Source: Deltaproteobacteria bacterium
GTDB lineage: Bacteria; Desulfobacterota; Desulfarculia; JACQYL01
Reading direction: 5' to 3'
Assembly: GCA_016208165.1 (NCBI GenBank)
Contig: JACQYL010000041.1
Location: forward strand, 1-64,000
DNA length: 64,000 nt
Shown here: positions 17,231 to 26,214 of the stretch, piece by piece
Layout: the number at the start of each line of letters is the position of its first letter
How positions within the stretch are numbered: the first letter of the stretch is position 1
The notes under the pieces: model-generated
Told to the model about the DNA's origin: nothing
The model's database searches: none
Seen by the model: the letters and a program-made list of their open reading frames with translations, nothing else
Translations under genes and position numbers: made by a program

Positions 17231-19726
17231 ATGAAACGCGAAAAGATCACATTTCTTTTTATCATCCCAACTGTCTTCTTGTCTTCAATCCTTCTGTTTT
17301 CCGGTACCGGTCGCTCTCAGGACGCCGGCGTAAAACAGATTGTCGTCAGAGGGGACGACAGCTACCCTCCGTACGAATTCCTCGATGACGACGGACAGCC
17401 CGTGGGGTTCAATATCGACGTCATCCGGTCTATCGCCATCGCCATGGGGGTGGAACTGAAGCTGCGGCTCGGGCCTTGGAAGGAGGTGCGTGGGGACCTC
17501 GAAGCAGGGAACATCGACGCACTTTCAGGCATGTATTACTCGAAAGAGAGAGATCGGCTAGTGGATTTCTCTCAACCCCACATCGTAGTGACCTATGCGG
17601 TGTTCATCCCGAGAGGTTCGCCCATCCGCTCCATCGACGATATCCAAGAACGACGGGTCGTCGTACAGGAGGGCGACATCGGCGATGACTATCTTACGAC
17701 AAAGAAGCTCGGCACCCGCATCATTCGGGTGGAAAATCCGGCCTCCGCTTTGCGTTTGCTCTCCGCGGGAGAGGCCGACTGCGCTCTCCTGCCCAGGCTG
17801 ATGGGGCTTTACCTGATTACCCGGCACGGATTCACGAATGTTGAAGCCGTGGGATCGCCTGTCCTGGAACGTAAATATTGCTTCGCGGTGCGTCAGGGAG
17901 CTGCCGGCCTTCTCACCGTGTTGAATGAGGGCCTCAAGATCATTCAAGAAACCGGCCAGTATGACCGGATTTACTCCAAGTGGTTCGGAGTCTATGAAAA
18001 GCGCTCTTCCTTCCGGAATTTGATGCGGTACGCCTTTTGGATTGTAAGTCCTCTGTTGATTCTGCTGGGTTTGGCATTGGCGTGGACCCGGTCCCTGAAA
18101 AGAACGGTGGCCGGGAAAACGGCGGAATTGACGCACGAACTGGCGAAACGCGAGCGGATCGAGGCCGCGCTGAGGGAAAGTGAAGACAAATATCGCATGC
18201 TGGTGGATAACGCCCTGGATCCGATCTTCATCCTTCAGGACGAGGTGATGAAGTTCGCCAATCCCGTGACTCTGAAGCTGTCCGGATACACCATCGAGGA
18301 GCTGGGCCGACAGCCGTTCACCATTCTCCTTTATCCCGAAGACCGGGAGCGCATCTTGAACCTCTATCATCGCTGTTTGAAAGGCGAGGACATGCCTTCG
18401 AATCTCGTGCTGCGAATTACCAACAAAAAGAAAAGAGAATTATCGCTCGAGAGCAAACAGGTCCTGATCCAATGGAACGGTCGTCCGGCGATACTGATCA
18501 TAGCGAGAGACGTCACTTTTCAACGTCAGGTGGAAGAGCAGTTGCGCCATTCTCAGAAAATGGAGGCCGTGGGCACACTGGCCGGCGGCATCGCTCATGA
18601 TTTCAATAACATCCTCATGGCGATCATTGGATACTCGGAACTGGCCATGGATAAGGCCCGCACACCCGAACGCGGCTCTCGGGAGATCGAGGGAGCGCTT
18701 GAAGCCGCAGTGCGAGCGAAGAGCCTGGTAGAACAGATTCTTACGTTCAGCCGAAAAACCGAGACCAAGCTAACGCCGCTGAATCTGAACGGGGTGCTGG
18801 AACAAAGCGTGAAAATGCTCGAACGGACCATTCCCAAAATGATCCGCATTGAAACCAAGCTCGATAAAACCTTGAAGCCGGTGATGGGAGACGCCGGTCA
18901 GCTGAATCAATTGCTGCTCAATCTGGGCTCCAATGCAGCCGACGCCATGCCGCAAGGCGGCTCCCTGAGGATCACGTCCGGCAACCTGGTGCCGGATGCG
19001 GTCACCATAAAGAACCGGATCCAATTGGAGCCCGGCGAATACGCGATGGTGGAAGTCACCGATACGGGCCATGGTATGGACGAAGAGATCATCGAGCGGA
19101 TTTTCGATCCGTTCTTTACCACAAAAGAGGTGGGGAAGGGCACCGGGCTTGGCCTGTCAGCCGCTTTCGGCGTTGTGAAGGCCCATGGAGGCCATATCAC
19201 ATGCTCGAGCAGGCCGGGCGCAGGCGCCACCTTCACCCTGTTTCTGCCGGTTCTTAAGGATGCAACGGTCCCCATGGCCGAGACGGAAACAGTGTCATGC
19301 GAAAACGGCCGTGGAAGCGAAACGGTTCTTGTGGTGGATGATGAAGAAGCGCTTCGGGATATCGGACGCAAAATTCTTGAAAAGAACGGCTATCAAGTCA
19401 TCGAGGCGAGCACCGGAGAGGATGCGTTGGCCGTCTTCGAGACCAACGGCGACCGCGTGGACCTCGTCCTAGTGGACCTGGGCATGCCGGGCATGGGCGG
19501 GCTCAAATGCATTGAGGCCCTGAGGCGCATAAAGCCGCGCTTGAAGATTGTCATTACGAGCGGCTACGCCTTGGGAGAATCCGAGCAGCGGCTTGTGTCT
19601 TTGGGCAAGGCGGCTTTTGTAGCCAAGCCCTATGCACTCGGAGACCTGCTGCACACCATCCGCACCGTGCTGGACGGTGATGATCAGCGTCCCTCTCCCT
19701 CTCGCCTCCGGAACGGATCTTTCTGA
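17231..19726 (+). CDS. Hybrid histidine kinase with periplasmic solute-binding (SBP family 3) sensor
   Basis: 831 residues. Signal/anchor 1-29; periplasmic amino-acid-binding-protein-like domain about 35-255 (DDSYPPYEFLDDDGQPVGFNIDV is the SBP_bac_3 signature); transmembrane helix about 266-286; PAS about 312-430; HisKA with AGGIAHDFNNIL; HATPase (DTGHGM, GTGLGLSAAFGV); receiver about 690-815 with VVDDEEALRDIG and LVLVDLGMP. The layout is that of BvgS/EvgS-like sensors with one binding domain. The ligand cannot be read from sequence. No receiver gene is adjacent; it is convergent with the DUF362 gene 36 bases away. Confidence 0.9.
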   Translation: MKREKITFLFIIPTVFLSSILLFSGTGRSQDAGVKQIVVRGDDSYPPYEFLDDDGQPVGFNIDVIRSIAIAMGVELKLRLGPWKEVRGDLEAGNIDALSGMYYSKERDRLVDFSQPHIVVTYAVFIPRGSPIRSIDDIQERRVVVQEGDIGDDYLTTKKLGTRIIRVENPASALRLLSAGEADCALLPRLMGLYLITRHGFTNVEAVGSPVLERKYCFAVRQGAAGLLTVLNEGLKIIQETGQYDRIYSKWFGVYEKRSSFRNLMRYAFWIVSPLLILLGLALAWTRSLKRTVAGKTAELTHELAKRERIEAALRESEDKYRMLVDNALDPIFILQDEVMKFANPVTLKLSGYTIEELGRQPFTILLYPEDRERILNLYHRCLKGEDMPSNLVLRITNKKKRELSLESKQVLIQWNGRPAILIIARDVTFQRQVEEQLRHSQKMEAVGTLAGGIAHDFNNILMAIIGYSELAMDKARTPERGSREIEGALEAAVRAKSLVEQILTFSRKTETKLTPLNLNGVLEQSVKMLERTIPKMIRIETKLDKTLKPVMGDAGQLNQLLLNLGSNAADAMPQGGSLRITSGNLVPDAVTIKNRIQLEPGEYAMVEVTDTGHGMDEEIIERIFDPFFTTKEVGKGTGLGLSAAFGVVKAHGGHITCSSRPGAGATFTLFLPVLKDATVPMAETETVSCENGRGSETVLVVDDEEALRDIGRKILEKNGYQVIEASTGEDALAVFETNGDRVDLVLVDLGMPGMGGLKCIEALRRIKPRLKIVITSGYALGESEQRLVSLGKAAFVAKPYALGDLLHTIRTVLDGDDQRPSPSRLRNGSF

Positions 19727-19762
19727 AGAAGGCTGTGCGCGCACTCCACAAAGCAGGAGCGA

Positions 19763-20830
19763 TCACTGAAGTGTAATCGCCTTTTCAGGACACATTTCCT
19801 GACAGCAGAAACAGGTAATACACGTATCCGCGTCCACCACCGGCAGGTCGTCCTGCATGGACAGGGCCGAGACCGGGCAGTGCTCGATGCAGGTCTGACA
19901 GGCGTTGCACAAGTCGGGGTCTGCTTTGGGCCGAAGCAGCGTCCTGCTGCGGATGAAGTTCTGTATGGCTTCGTTTTTGTGGAGGGCCTCGCCGCCCAGC
20001 GGTGGCAGCTTGAAGTCCGGGATGACCGTGAGGTCTCCGATAAGTTCGATAGCCCCTGAATCGAAATCGCCCAGACCCAATTCCTTTGCCTTTCTCATAA
20101 AACCAAGTTTGTGCGGCTCGAGACCCATCATTCGAGATATCGTGGCGTCCAGGGCCACGGCGTTGTCGGACGCCAGAATACGGTTGATGTTACGCAGATC
20201 TCGACCCGCCGGTCCGTTGCCTTCCATGCCCACCACGGCGTCCACGATGAAGAGATCCGGAACGCGCAGCCTGAACACATCTACGATCAGTTCGTGAAAC
20301 CGCTTCGGGTTGCCGGCCATGCGGTGCAACGCGGCTTTCTGTGCGCCTGGAAGGATGCCGAAGCTGTTCTTGATGGCCCCGGTGATCACGGTCAGCCCAT
20401 GGGTCTTGAATTTAGGCAAAGAGATGAACACGTCCGTTTCCATCACCGATCGAGAGACGCTCAGCCGATCCACGTAGTCGGGATTGAAATCCACCTCCAG
20501 ACTCTCGGTGCTGATATTCCGGTAATACGCTCCGGCCGCTTCCAGGAGGCCTGCCTGCCGAAAGCTGGCTTCATTGGCTCCGTAACTGAACGCGCCCGGA
20601 TTGTCGCCCACCACGATGGACGCCGGATTCCTCTTCTCCAGATGATGGATTACCGCCGCAAGCACGGCCGGATTCGTGACAATGCCCTCTTCAGCGTTCG
20701 ATGCCCGAAGAACGTTGGGCTTAACCAGTACCTTTTTACCTGAAACGTCGAGAGGAAAAAGCTCGAACGCGAGCCCCACGGCTTCCAGACATGTGTTGTA
20801 ATCCGCCGGATGGATCATGACTCGATGCAT
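19763..20830 (-). CDS. DUF362 protein with C-terminal 2[4Fe-4S] ferredoxin domain
   Basis: 355 residues; ATG 20830 follows AAGGA. The N-terminal DUF362 region includes KKVLVKPNVLRASNAEEG and SLPKFKTHGLTVITGAIKNSFG. The C-terminus holds two four-cysteine clusters: CNACQTCIEHCP and CITCFCCQEMCP, the second with an extra Cys. DUF362-ferredoxin proteins are common in anaerobes; biochemical role unknown, electron transfer likely from the clusters. Confidence 0.88.
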   Translation of the reverse strand: MHRVMIHPADYNTCLEAVGLAFELFPLDVSGKKVLVKPNVLRASNAEEGIVTNPAVLAAVIHHLEKRNPASIVVGDNPGAFSYGANEASFRQAGLLEAAGAYYRNISTESLEVDFNPDYVDRLSVSRSVMETDVFISLPKFKTHGLTVITGAIKNSFGILPGAQKAALHRMAGNPKRFHELIVDVFRLRVPDLFIVDAVVGMEGNGPAGRDLRNINRILASDNAVALDATISRMMGLEPHKLGFMRKAKELGLGDFDSGAIELIGDLTVIPDFKLPPLGGEALHKNEAIQNFIRSRTLLRPKADPDLCNACQTCIEHCPVSALSMQDDLPVVDADTCITCFCCQEMCPEKAITLQ

Positions 20831-21089
20831 AATGGATTCCTTATCGATTGACCCTTTGGATCGTAGTTCAGTGATACCGCTACGGAACCGCTAGGCAAGC
20901 ATCTTTCAGCCTTCCCATGAACTCGGGAGCGTCGTTTTCGTAGCGCATCTTGCGGACCCGAGGCAAAAGGGCGTCCGGTTAACAACCTTCGGGTACTGAT
21001 TTGGAACGGCGATCCCGCTCCGTTCCGATACCGATGCTTTTCACGCCGGCGTCGGAACGCTGATGAAGTCGAAAAAATCAAAAAACATC

Positions 21090-21175
21090 ATGTTACGTCA
21101 TTCCGGCGGAAGGCGGAAGCCCGTATTTTAAACAGGTTCTGGACCCCGGCTTTCACCGGGGTGGCGTCTTTGCGG
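21090..21175. repeat. CGTCATTCCGG-type palindromic intergenic repeat
   Basis: ACGTCATTCCGGCGGAAGGC, about 30 unrelated bases, then CTGGACCCCGGCTTTCACCGGGGTGGCG. The two arms are the halves of the widespread CGTCATTCCGGCGAAAGCCGGAATCC / GGACCCCGGCTTTCGCCGGGG dispersed repeat. Partial relatives occur near 47854 and 49885. Confidence 0.6.
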
Positions 21176-21334
21176 ATTTTTTACGATGCCATCAACGTTT
21201 CGTTTCGGTTTCCCCGGACGGTCCAAGCGGACATACGTTCTTATTTTTCCACAAAACGATCCGAATGTCCCCACCTATTTGGGCGTTGCACGATTCGCCC
21301 CTGAAAACGATGCACCCGGTTCACCTGATCGGCC

Positions 21335-21416
21335 TGTTTCATACGGAAGACCAGGGCACGATAATGTTTCAAAATATCTTGACATGAAACGTGCTTCTGA
21401 ATAGGATACGTTTCAT
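21335..21416 (+). promoter_or_regulatory. Sigma-70-type promoter with TGTTTCA/TGAAACA operator sites
   Basis: TTGACA (21379-21384), 17-bp spacer, TAGGAT (21402-21407). Overlaid is a perfect 9-bp inverted repeat ATGAAACGT (21384-21392) / ACGTTTCAT (21408-21416). Two more copies, TGTTTCAT (21335) and TGTTTCA (21365), lie upstream. The same motif stands in four phased copies before the sigma-54 promoter at 26077, so the activator encoded here probably binds both and limits its own transcription. Confidence 0.65.
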
Positions 21417-21475
21417 AATGTTCATGGCAGGGTCCGGTTCAAAGGCGCCCACGTCATGAAAGGAGGACTCGCGGT

Positions 21476-22882
21476 TTGGATTCGATCTCGTTCGGGAACA
21501 TCAAGGGCCTGTTTGATTCCACTGTAGAACTGTCCTCCCTAACCGACGAGCTGCCCTTGGGGCTGGTCATCATGGATCCCTATCGGCGAGTCCTGCTGCT
21601 GAACAGCGCCCTCGAAGCATTGGCCGGTTTCAGGAGGCACGAGGTGTTGGGCGTACCCTGCCGGGATGTACTGCGGGCCAGCGTGTGCGGCTCCAACTGC
21701 CCGGTCCTGCAAGCGGAGCAAAACAATGCGCCGGTGACTATCGAGGGAGACATCATCAACCGGGACCGTCAGAAGATCCCCGTACGCATAACGGCAGCTC
21801 CCTTGAGCGACCTCAAAGGCCGCGTCGTCGGCTTCATGGAGACAGTCGCCGACATCAGGACTCCTCTTGGATCGGTCGATCAGATCCCGCACCTGGACAG
21901 CCTCGGGCAACTCATAGGTCAGAGCGCAAAAATGAGAGAACTGTTCCGCCTCGTACCGGTGGTCGCTCAAACCGATTCCTCCCTCCTCATCACCGGTGAA
22001 ACAGGCACCGGAAAAGACGTCTTGGCCGAGGTCATCCACGAAGCATCCGATCGGGCCGACGGTCCTTTCATAAAAATCAATTGCGGCGCTCTGCCGGAAA
22101 CGCTGATGGAATCGGAGCTTTTCGGTCACAAGAAAGGCGCGTTCACGGGAGCGGTGAACGACAAGGCGGGACGTCTGCGTTTAGCCCACAATGGTACGCT
22201 TTATCTGACCGAGATAGGAGACCTCCCACTGCCGCTTCAGGTGAAGTTTCTGACCTTTCTGGATGACAAGGTGGTTTATCCTCTGGGGAGCACCAGCGGT
22301 TTCCAGGCGGACGTCCGGGTCATCGCCGCCACGCACCGTAACCTGGAACAGATGGTCGCGGGCGGCCTTTTCCGCCAGGATCTGCTCTTCCGCCTGAACG
22401 TTGTCCGCTTTCACCTGCCTCCTCTGAGAGAAAGAGGAAAGGATATCGGTCTTCTCCTGGATCATTTTCTGAAGGTCTATTCTTCCCGCTTCGGCAAGCG
22501 GATCGGTGGGGTGTCACAACAGGTTCGAAATATATTACTGAACTACGGCTACCCCGGAAACGTACGTGAATTGAGAAACATCGTTGAATACGCCACCAGT
22601 ATCTGTCCACTGGAAACCATCCAGACGGATCATTTGCCCGTCTACCTTCTGGAAGACGCCAGGGAAGCCCACCATGAAATTATCGGTCCGGCGGCTGTGG
22701 CCCCTTCAATGCATGACGCAAAGGGACGGACGGGGAGGATGAATTGGGCCGACAGCGAGCGGCAGCTCATCATCGATACGTTGTTCAAGGTTAACGGCCG
22801 TCGAAGCAAAGCCGCCGAAATCCTAGGCTGGGGCCGAACCACGCTCTGGCGGAAAATGAAGGAGTACGGGCTTGCATCCTGA
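21476..22882 (+). CDS. PAS-containing sigma-54-dependent transcriptional activator
   Basis: 468 residues from TTG 21476; no in-frame ATG is near, and AAAGGAGG sits 9 bases upstream. PAS domain about 25-130 with a cysteine set CRDVLRASVCGSNCP, possibly redox- or metal-responsive (inference). Central AAA+ domain with Walker A GETGTGKD, sigma-54 contact loop GAFTGA and LTEIGDLPLPLQVKFL. C-terminal Fis-type helix-turn-helix SKAAEILGWGRTTLWRKMKEYG. It lacks a receiver domain. Likely target: the sigma-54 promoter at 26077 with matching operator sites. It overlaps the next gene by 11 bases. Confidence 0.92.
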   Translation: MDSISFGNIKGLFDSTVELSSLTDELPLGLVIMDPYRRVLLLNSALEALAGFRRHEVLGVPCRDVLRASVCGSNCPVLQAEQNNAPVTIEGDIINRDRQKIPVRITAAPLSDLKGRVVGFMETVADIRTPLGSVDQIPHLDSLGQLIGQSAKMRELFRLVPVVAQTDSSLLITGETGTGKDVLAEVIHEASDRADGPFIKINCGALPETLMESELFGHKKGAFTGAVNDKAGRLRLAHNGTLYLTEIGDLPLPLQVKFLTFLDDKVVYPLGSTSGFQADVRVIAATHRNLEQMVAGGLFRQDLLFRLNVVRFHLPPLRERGKDIGLLLDHFLKVYSSRFGKRIGGVSQQVRNILLNYGYPGNVRELRNIVEYATSICPLETIQTDHLPVYLLEDAREAHHEIIGPAAVAPSMHDAKGRTGRMNWADSERQLIIDTLFKVNGRRSKAAEILGWGRTTLWRKMKEYGLAS

Positions 22883-23267
22883 TGTGATCCGGGAGCGAGA
22901 GCGGAGTCATGGAATAAAACTGCTCATTACTCTGTCCGAGAATGATGTAGCGCCCCGATTCGACCTGGCCACGGAAGTGGTGATCTGTACCATCGGGCCG
23001 GACGGATCGACCGAACAAACCAGAACCATCGTGTTGGCGCACGCTTCCGCGGAAGACCTCTGTCAAATGATTCTCGAAGAAGGCGTGGATGTGGTCATTT
23101 GCAACGGTATTGAAGAGCAATTCTACGAGTATCTGACCTGGAAGAAGGTCACCGTGCTGGACTCGGTGATGGGGCCGTGGGAGAAAGCCCTGGAGCGTTT
23201 TCGCACCGACCGACTGCAGCCCGGGGACATACTTTTCGATCGACCGGAGAAGAAACACCATGGGTAA
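22872..23267 (+). CDS. NifX/NifB-type dinitrogenase-cofactor-family protein
   Basis: 131 residues from TTG 22872, overlapping the end of the activator (AAGGAG 8 bases upstream); GTG 22884 is an alternative. The pattern LLITLSENDVAPRFDLATEV, then LAHASAEDLCQMILEEGVDVVICNGI and a C-terminal ERF segment is that of the small Fe-Mo-cofactor-binding-like family found widely outside nitrogen fixation. No nif genes are present, so a nitrogenase role is not implied. Overlap with genes on both sides shows translational coupling with the activator and the following kinase. Confidence 0.75.
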   Translation: MHPDVIRERERSHGIKLLITLSENDVAPRFDLATEVVICTIGPDGSTEQTRTIVLAHASAEDLCQMILEEGVDVVICNGIEEQFYEYLTWKKVTVLDSVMGPWEKALERFRTDRLQPGDILFDRPEKKHHG

Positions 23268-24904
23268 TACTTCTTTAGTCTCAGCAGCATCGCTCCCTGA
23301 GGAACCTCTGACGATGTCCGAGCAGGAAGGATTTCATCGACGCTACAAACTTCTTCGCCGAAATATGATCATCATTATTGTAGTAGTCACCGTTCTGCCG
23401 CTCTTTATGATGGCTTTGATCAACCATTACGAATATCAGAAAGTCTTGAGGCGCGAAATCATTCAGCCTTTGGGCGGCCTGGTCAGCAAGACCAAGCATT
23501 CGTTCGAACTGTTTCTGACGGAACGTCTTTCAGCCGTGAGCTTCATCGCATCGGCCTATTCCTTCGAAGAACTGGGCGACCAACAGACGCTGAATCGAAT
23601 CTTCCAGGTGATGAAGGAGGAATTCGGCGGCTTCGTGGATCTGGGACTCATCGACTCCTCGGGTCTGCAGGTCAGTTATGTGGGCCCTTACAATCTCAAG
23701 GGCAAGATGTACAAGGATCACGACTGGTTTCAGGAAGTGGCGGTTCGGGGTGAACATATCAGTGACGTGTTCATGGGCTATCGAAAGTTCCCCCATTTCG
23801 TGATGGCGGTGCGAAAGGAAAACGCGGCGGGAGTGAGCTGGATCCTCCGGCGTTCTCCAGACCTCTTCGAGATTCTATGGAAAAGCCCTTGACACGTTTC
23901 CCTTGCCCATGCCCCCTCTGAGCTATGAAGCCCATGTGACGGAGACAAAAGACCAAAAAGGCAGGGAAGTCCTCATGGCCTATACCTACTTTGCTTCCCC
24001 CTCCTTTGCCCTGATATTGATCAAACCAAGAAGCGAAGTCCTGCAATCCTGGTACACGCTAAAAAGTGAAATACTGCTCATCTTCGTGGCGAGTGTGATA
24101 GCGATTTTGCTGGTCGTATTCAAGATAACGGACCGACTGGTCAAGCAGATCGAAGAATCGGACCGGAAGCGTCTGATCAGCTACCACGAGATCGAACACA
24201 CCAACAAGTTGGCTTCCATCGGCCGATTGGCCGCGGGCGTGGCGCACGAGATCAACAACCCCATGGCGATCATCAACGAAAAGGCCGGATTGATGAAAGA
24301 TCTCATCGAGTCTATGTCCCAATTTGAACAAAAGTCCAAATTCCTTCAGTTGACACAATCGATACTGGCATCCGTAGACCGATGCAGCACTATAACCCAT
24401 CGATTGTTGGGCTTTGCCCGTCGGATGGACGTCGAGATCGAGTCATTGAATCTGAACGAGGTGATCGTTGAGGTGTTTGGCTTTCTCGAGAAGGAAGCCC
24501 TTCATCGAAACATCGATCTCGAACTGAAACTGGACGAGAAACTCCCGGAGATCCTCTCGGACCACGGCCAGTTACAGCAGGTCTTCCTGAACATACTGAA
24601 CAACGCCTTTTCCGCCGTAAAAGACGGCGGAAAAATCATCATCGCCAGTTGGGAACGGGAACAGCGCTTTGTCGGCGTATCGATCCAGGACGACGGAGTC
24701 GGTATGTCCGAAGAGACTCGAAAACGCATCTTCGAACCGTTCTTTTCCACGCGCAAAGGGTACGGGACGGGATTGGGCCTCTCCATCACCTACGGCATCG
24801 TTCAGAAGTTGGGAGGCAGGATAGAGGTCCAGAGCAAAGAAGGTGAGGGAACGACTTTTACGGTGCTATTACCTAAGAAATCCGGGCAACAGGGGGAGGC
24901 ATGA
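23260..24904 (+). pseudogene. Membrane histidine kinase broken by internal deletion and frameshift
   Basis: The first frame (23260-23892) encodes a transmembrane helix (MIIIIVVVTVLPLFMMALI) and a Cache-like periplasmic sensor up to FVMAVRKENAAG.SWILR, then runs out of frame and stops. The second frame (entering near 23843, clear from 23882) continues the same protein: SSGVLQTSSRFYGKALDTF, a second transmembrane helix, HisKA (GVAHEINNPMAII) and HATPase (DDGVGM, GTGLGLSITYGI). Compared with the intact paralog at 27238-29016, about 30-35 residues between the VLR and NREG equivalents are missing at the junction, so a deletion of roughly 100 bases changed the frame. The kinase half might still be made from ATG 23903 without its sensor. 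Confidence 0.75.
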
Positions 24905-24905
24905 C

Positions 24906-25310
24906 ATGCAAGGACTCAAAGTACTCCTTGTGGATGATGAAGAGGAATTCGCATCCACATTGGCTGAACGTCTTCGGCTCAGAGACATTGTAACCCTGGT
25001 GGCCAACGACGGGGAACAGGCGCTCCGAATCCTGGAAACCGAAAGGCCTCGCGTCGTGGTGTTGGATGTCATGATGCCGGGATTGGGGGGACTGGACGTC
25101 TTACAGCGAATCCGAAACAAACATCCGGAAATCAAGACCATTCTACTGACGGGCCGGGGATCCACCAAGGATGGGATTAAGGGTATGCGATTGGGGGCGT
25201 ACGACTACATGATGAAACCGGCCAAGATCGAGGAACTGATCGAAAAGATGAAAGAGGCGTTTGAGGCCTCCAAACTGGAAACGGATTCAAGCGAGGCCGC
25301 CGGGAAATGA
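24906..25310 (+). CDS. Single-domain response regulator (receiver only)
   Basis: 134 residues from ATG 24906 (GGGGGAGG upstream). Receiver fold: KVLLVDDEEEFAST acidic pair, phospho-acceptor Asp in VVVLDVMMPG, Thr/Ser switch LLTGRG, Lys in DYMMKPAKIEEL. No output domain, so it acts as a phosphoryl shuttle or by protein contact. It overlaps the following gene by 4 bases (ATGA) and follows the broken kinase directly. Confidence 0.92.
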   Translation: MQGLKVLLVDDEEEFASTLAERLRLRDIVTLVANDGEQALRILETERPRVVVLDVMMPGLGGLDVLQRIRNKHPEIKTILLTGRGSTKDGIKGMRLGAYDYMMKPAKIEELIEKMKEAFEASKLETDSSEAAGK

Positions 25311-25963
25311 GATCATGCGAAGTCGACTTCATCGGCAAGATCATCGCCGCTGTAAGTCACGAATTCATGAACGTGCTGGCGACCATTCGCGAGTCTTCCG
25401 GGTTGATGGAAGATCTGCTCTCTGTGCTCGGTACGGGTTTTCCGTATAAGGACAAGTTGACCAAGAGCTTCGCCATTACCCGGAAGCAGGTTTCCAGAGG
25501 AATGGAAATCGGAGCAAATCTGAACGCATTCGCCCACAACATGGACGCACCAAGGGCAAATCAGGACATCAACGCGCTGGTGCACCAAATCAGTTATCTC
25601 ATGGGACGTTTCGCCCGATTGAAACAGATCGAATTAGAGGTACAACCGGCGGAATCGCCCCTGCAGGTCGAGACTGATCCTTTTCGGCTTCAGCTGGTCA
25701 TTGCCAAATGCATCGAATCCTGCATGAAGCGTACTGCCAACGGCGGCGTGATCACTCTGAAATGCCGGAAAGGCGACCGGGAAGTGCGCCTCGAGTGCCG
25801 GGGCGAGCCGCTCACCGATCAGACGGGCGCGGCGCCCCTCCTCGATTCGGAAACGGCGGATCTGAAAGAGATCCTCCAGATGTTAGGCGCCGAGTTGTCT
25901 TGTTTCACCACAGGCAACCGGGGCGGCTTCGAGATCTCCATTCCCTATTCCGGCCTTCGGTGA
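25307..25963 (+). CDS. Histidine phosphotransfer / degenerate histidine kinase
   Basis: 218 residues. The dimerisation/phosphotransfer helix is clear: IGKIIAAVSHEFMNVLATI with the candidate phosphohistidine in SHEFMN. The ATPase half is degraded: the N-box asparagines are replaced (LVIAKCIESCM) and the G1 DxGxG motif is absent (RGEPL). It probably cannot autophosphorylate and may act as a relay protein for the adjacent receiver, with which it overlaps by 4 bases. No membrane segment. Confidence 0.7.
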   Translation: MRSCEVDFIGKIIAAVSHEFMNVLATIRESSGLMEDLLSVLGTGFPYKDKLTKSFAITRKQVSRGMEIGANLNAFAHNMDAPRANQDINALVHQISYLMGRFARLKQIELEVQPAESPLQVETDPFRLQLVIAKCIESCMKRTANGGVITLKCRKGDREVRLECRGEPLTDQTGAAPLLDSETADLKEILQMLGAELSCFTTGNRGGFEISIPYSGLR

Positions 25964-25966
25964 TGC

Positions 25967-26020
25967 TGTTTCATTTTGTCTCAAATCGCTACATCCGGTT
26001 TGTTTCTATATGTTTCATAA
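25967..26020 (+). promoter_or_regulatory. Upstream activator sites: four phased TGTYTC decamers
   Basis: Two tandem pairs of 10-base units: TGTTTCATTT TGTCTCAAAT (25967-25986) and TGTTTCTATA TGTTTCATAA (26001-26020). They lie about 60-110 bases upstream of the sigma-54 promoter at 26077 and on one helical face. The motif recurs at the promoter of the sigma-54 activator gene at 21476. Confidence 0.7.
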
Positions 26021-26076
26021 AGTTCCACACCCCTGCCCTGTACTGCCTAACGTCCTGTAATCGCTCATAATTCATT

Positions 26077-26095
26077 CTGGCACACTCCTTGCCAT
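26077..26095 (+). promoter_or_regulatory. Sigma-54 promoter (TGGCAC-N5-TTGCC)
   Basis: TGGCAC (26078-26083), spacer ACTCC, TTGCC (26089-26093): correct -24/-12 spacing with near-consensus bases. It is 120 bases before the GTG start of the tandem-receiver gene and downstream of the phased activator sites. Confidence 0.85.
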
Positions 26096-26214
26096 TTCAT
26101 ATAGTCAAATGGGTCCTTCCGGTCTTCGCTTCGGATCTCTATATCGAAATACCCGGACGGCCCATCCTCTGACCAACGCTTACCCCTAATGGCGCGAACA
26201 CAAAGGAGACCATC

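Noticed and set aside
22872-23267. Evidence for nitrogen fixation from the NifX-like protein
   Set aside because: The small NifX/NifB-like family is widespread outside nif clusters and no other nif gene is present.
23885-23910. Sigma-54-like string TTGACACGTTTCCCTTGC
   Set aside because: Spacer is two bases too long and it lies inside the broken kinase coding region.
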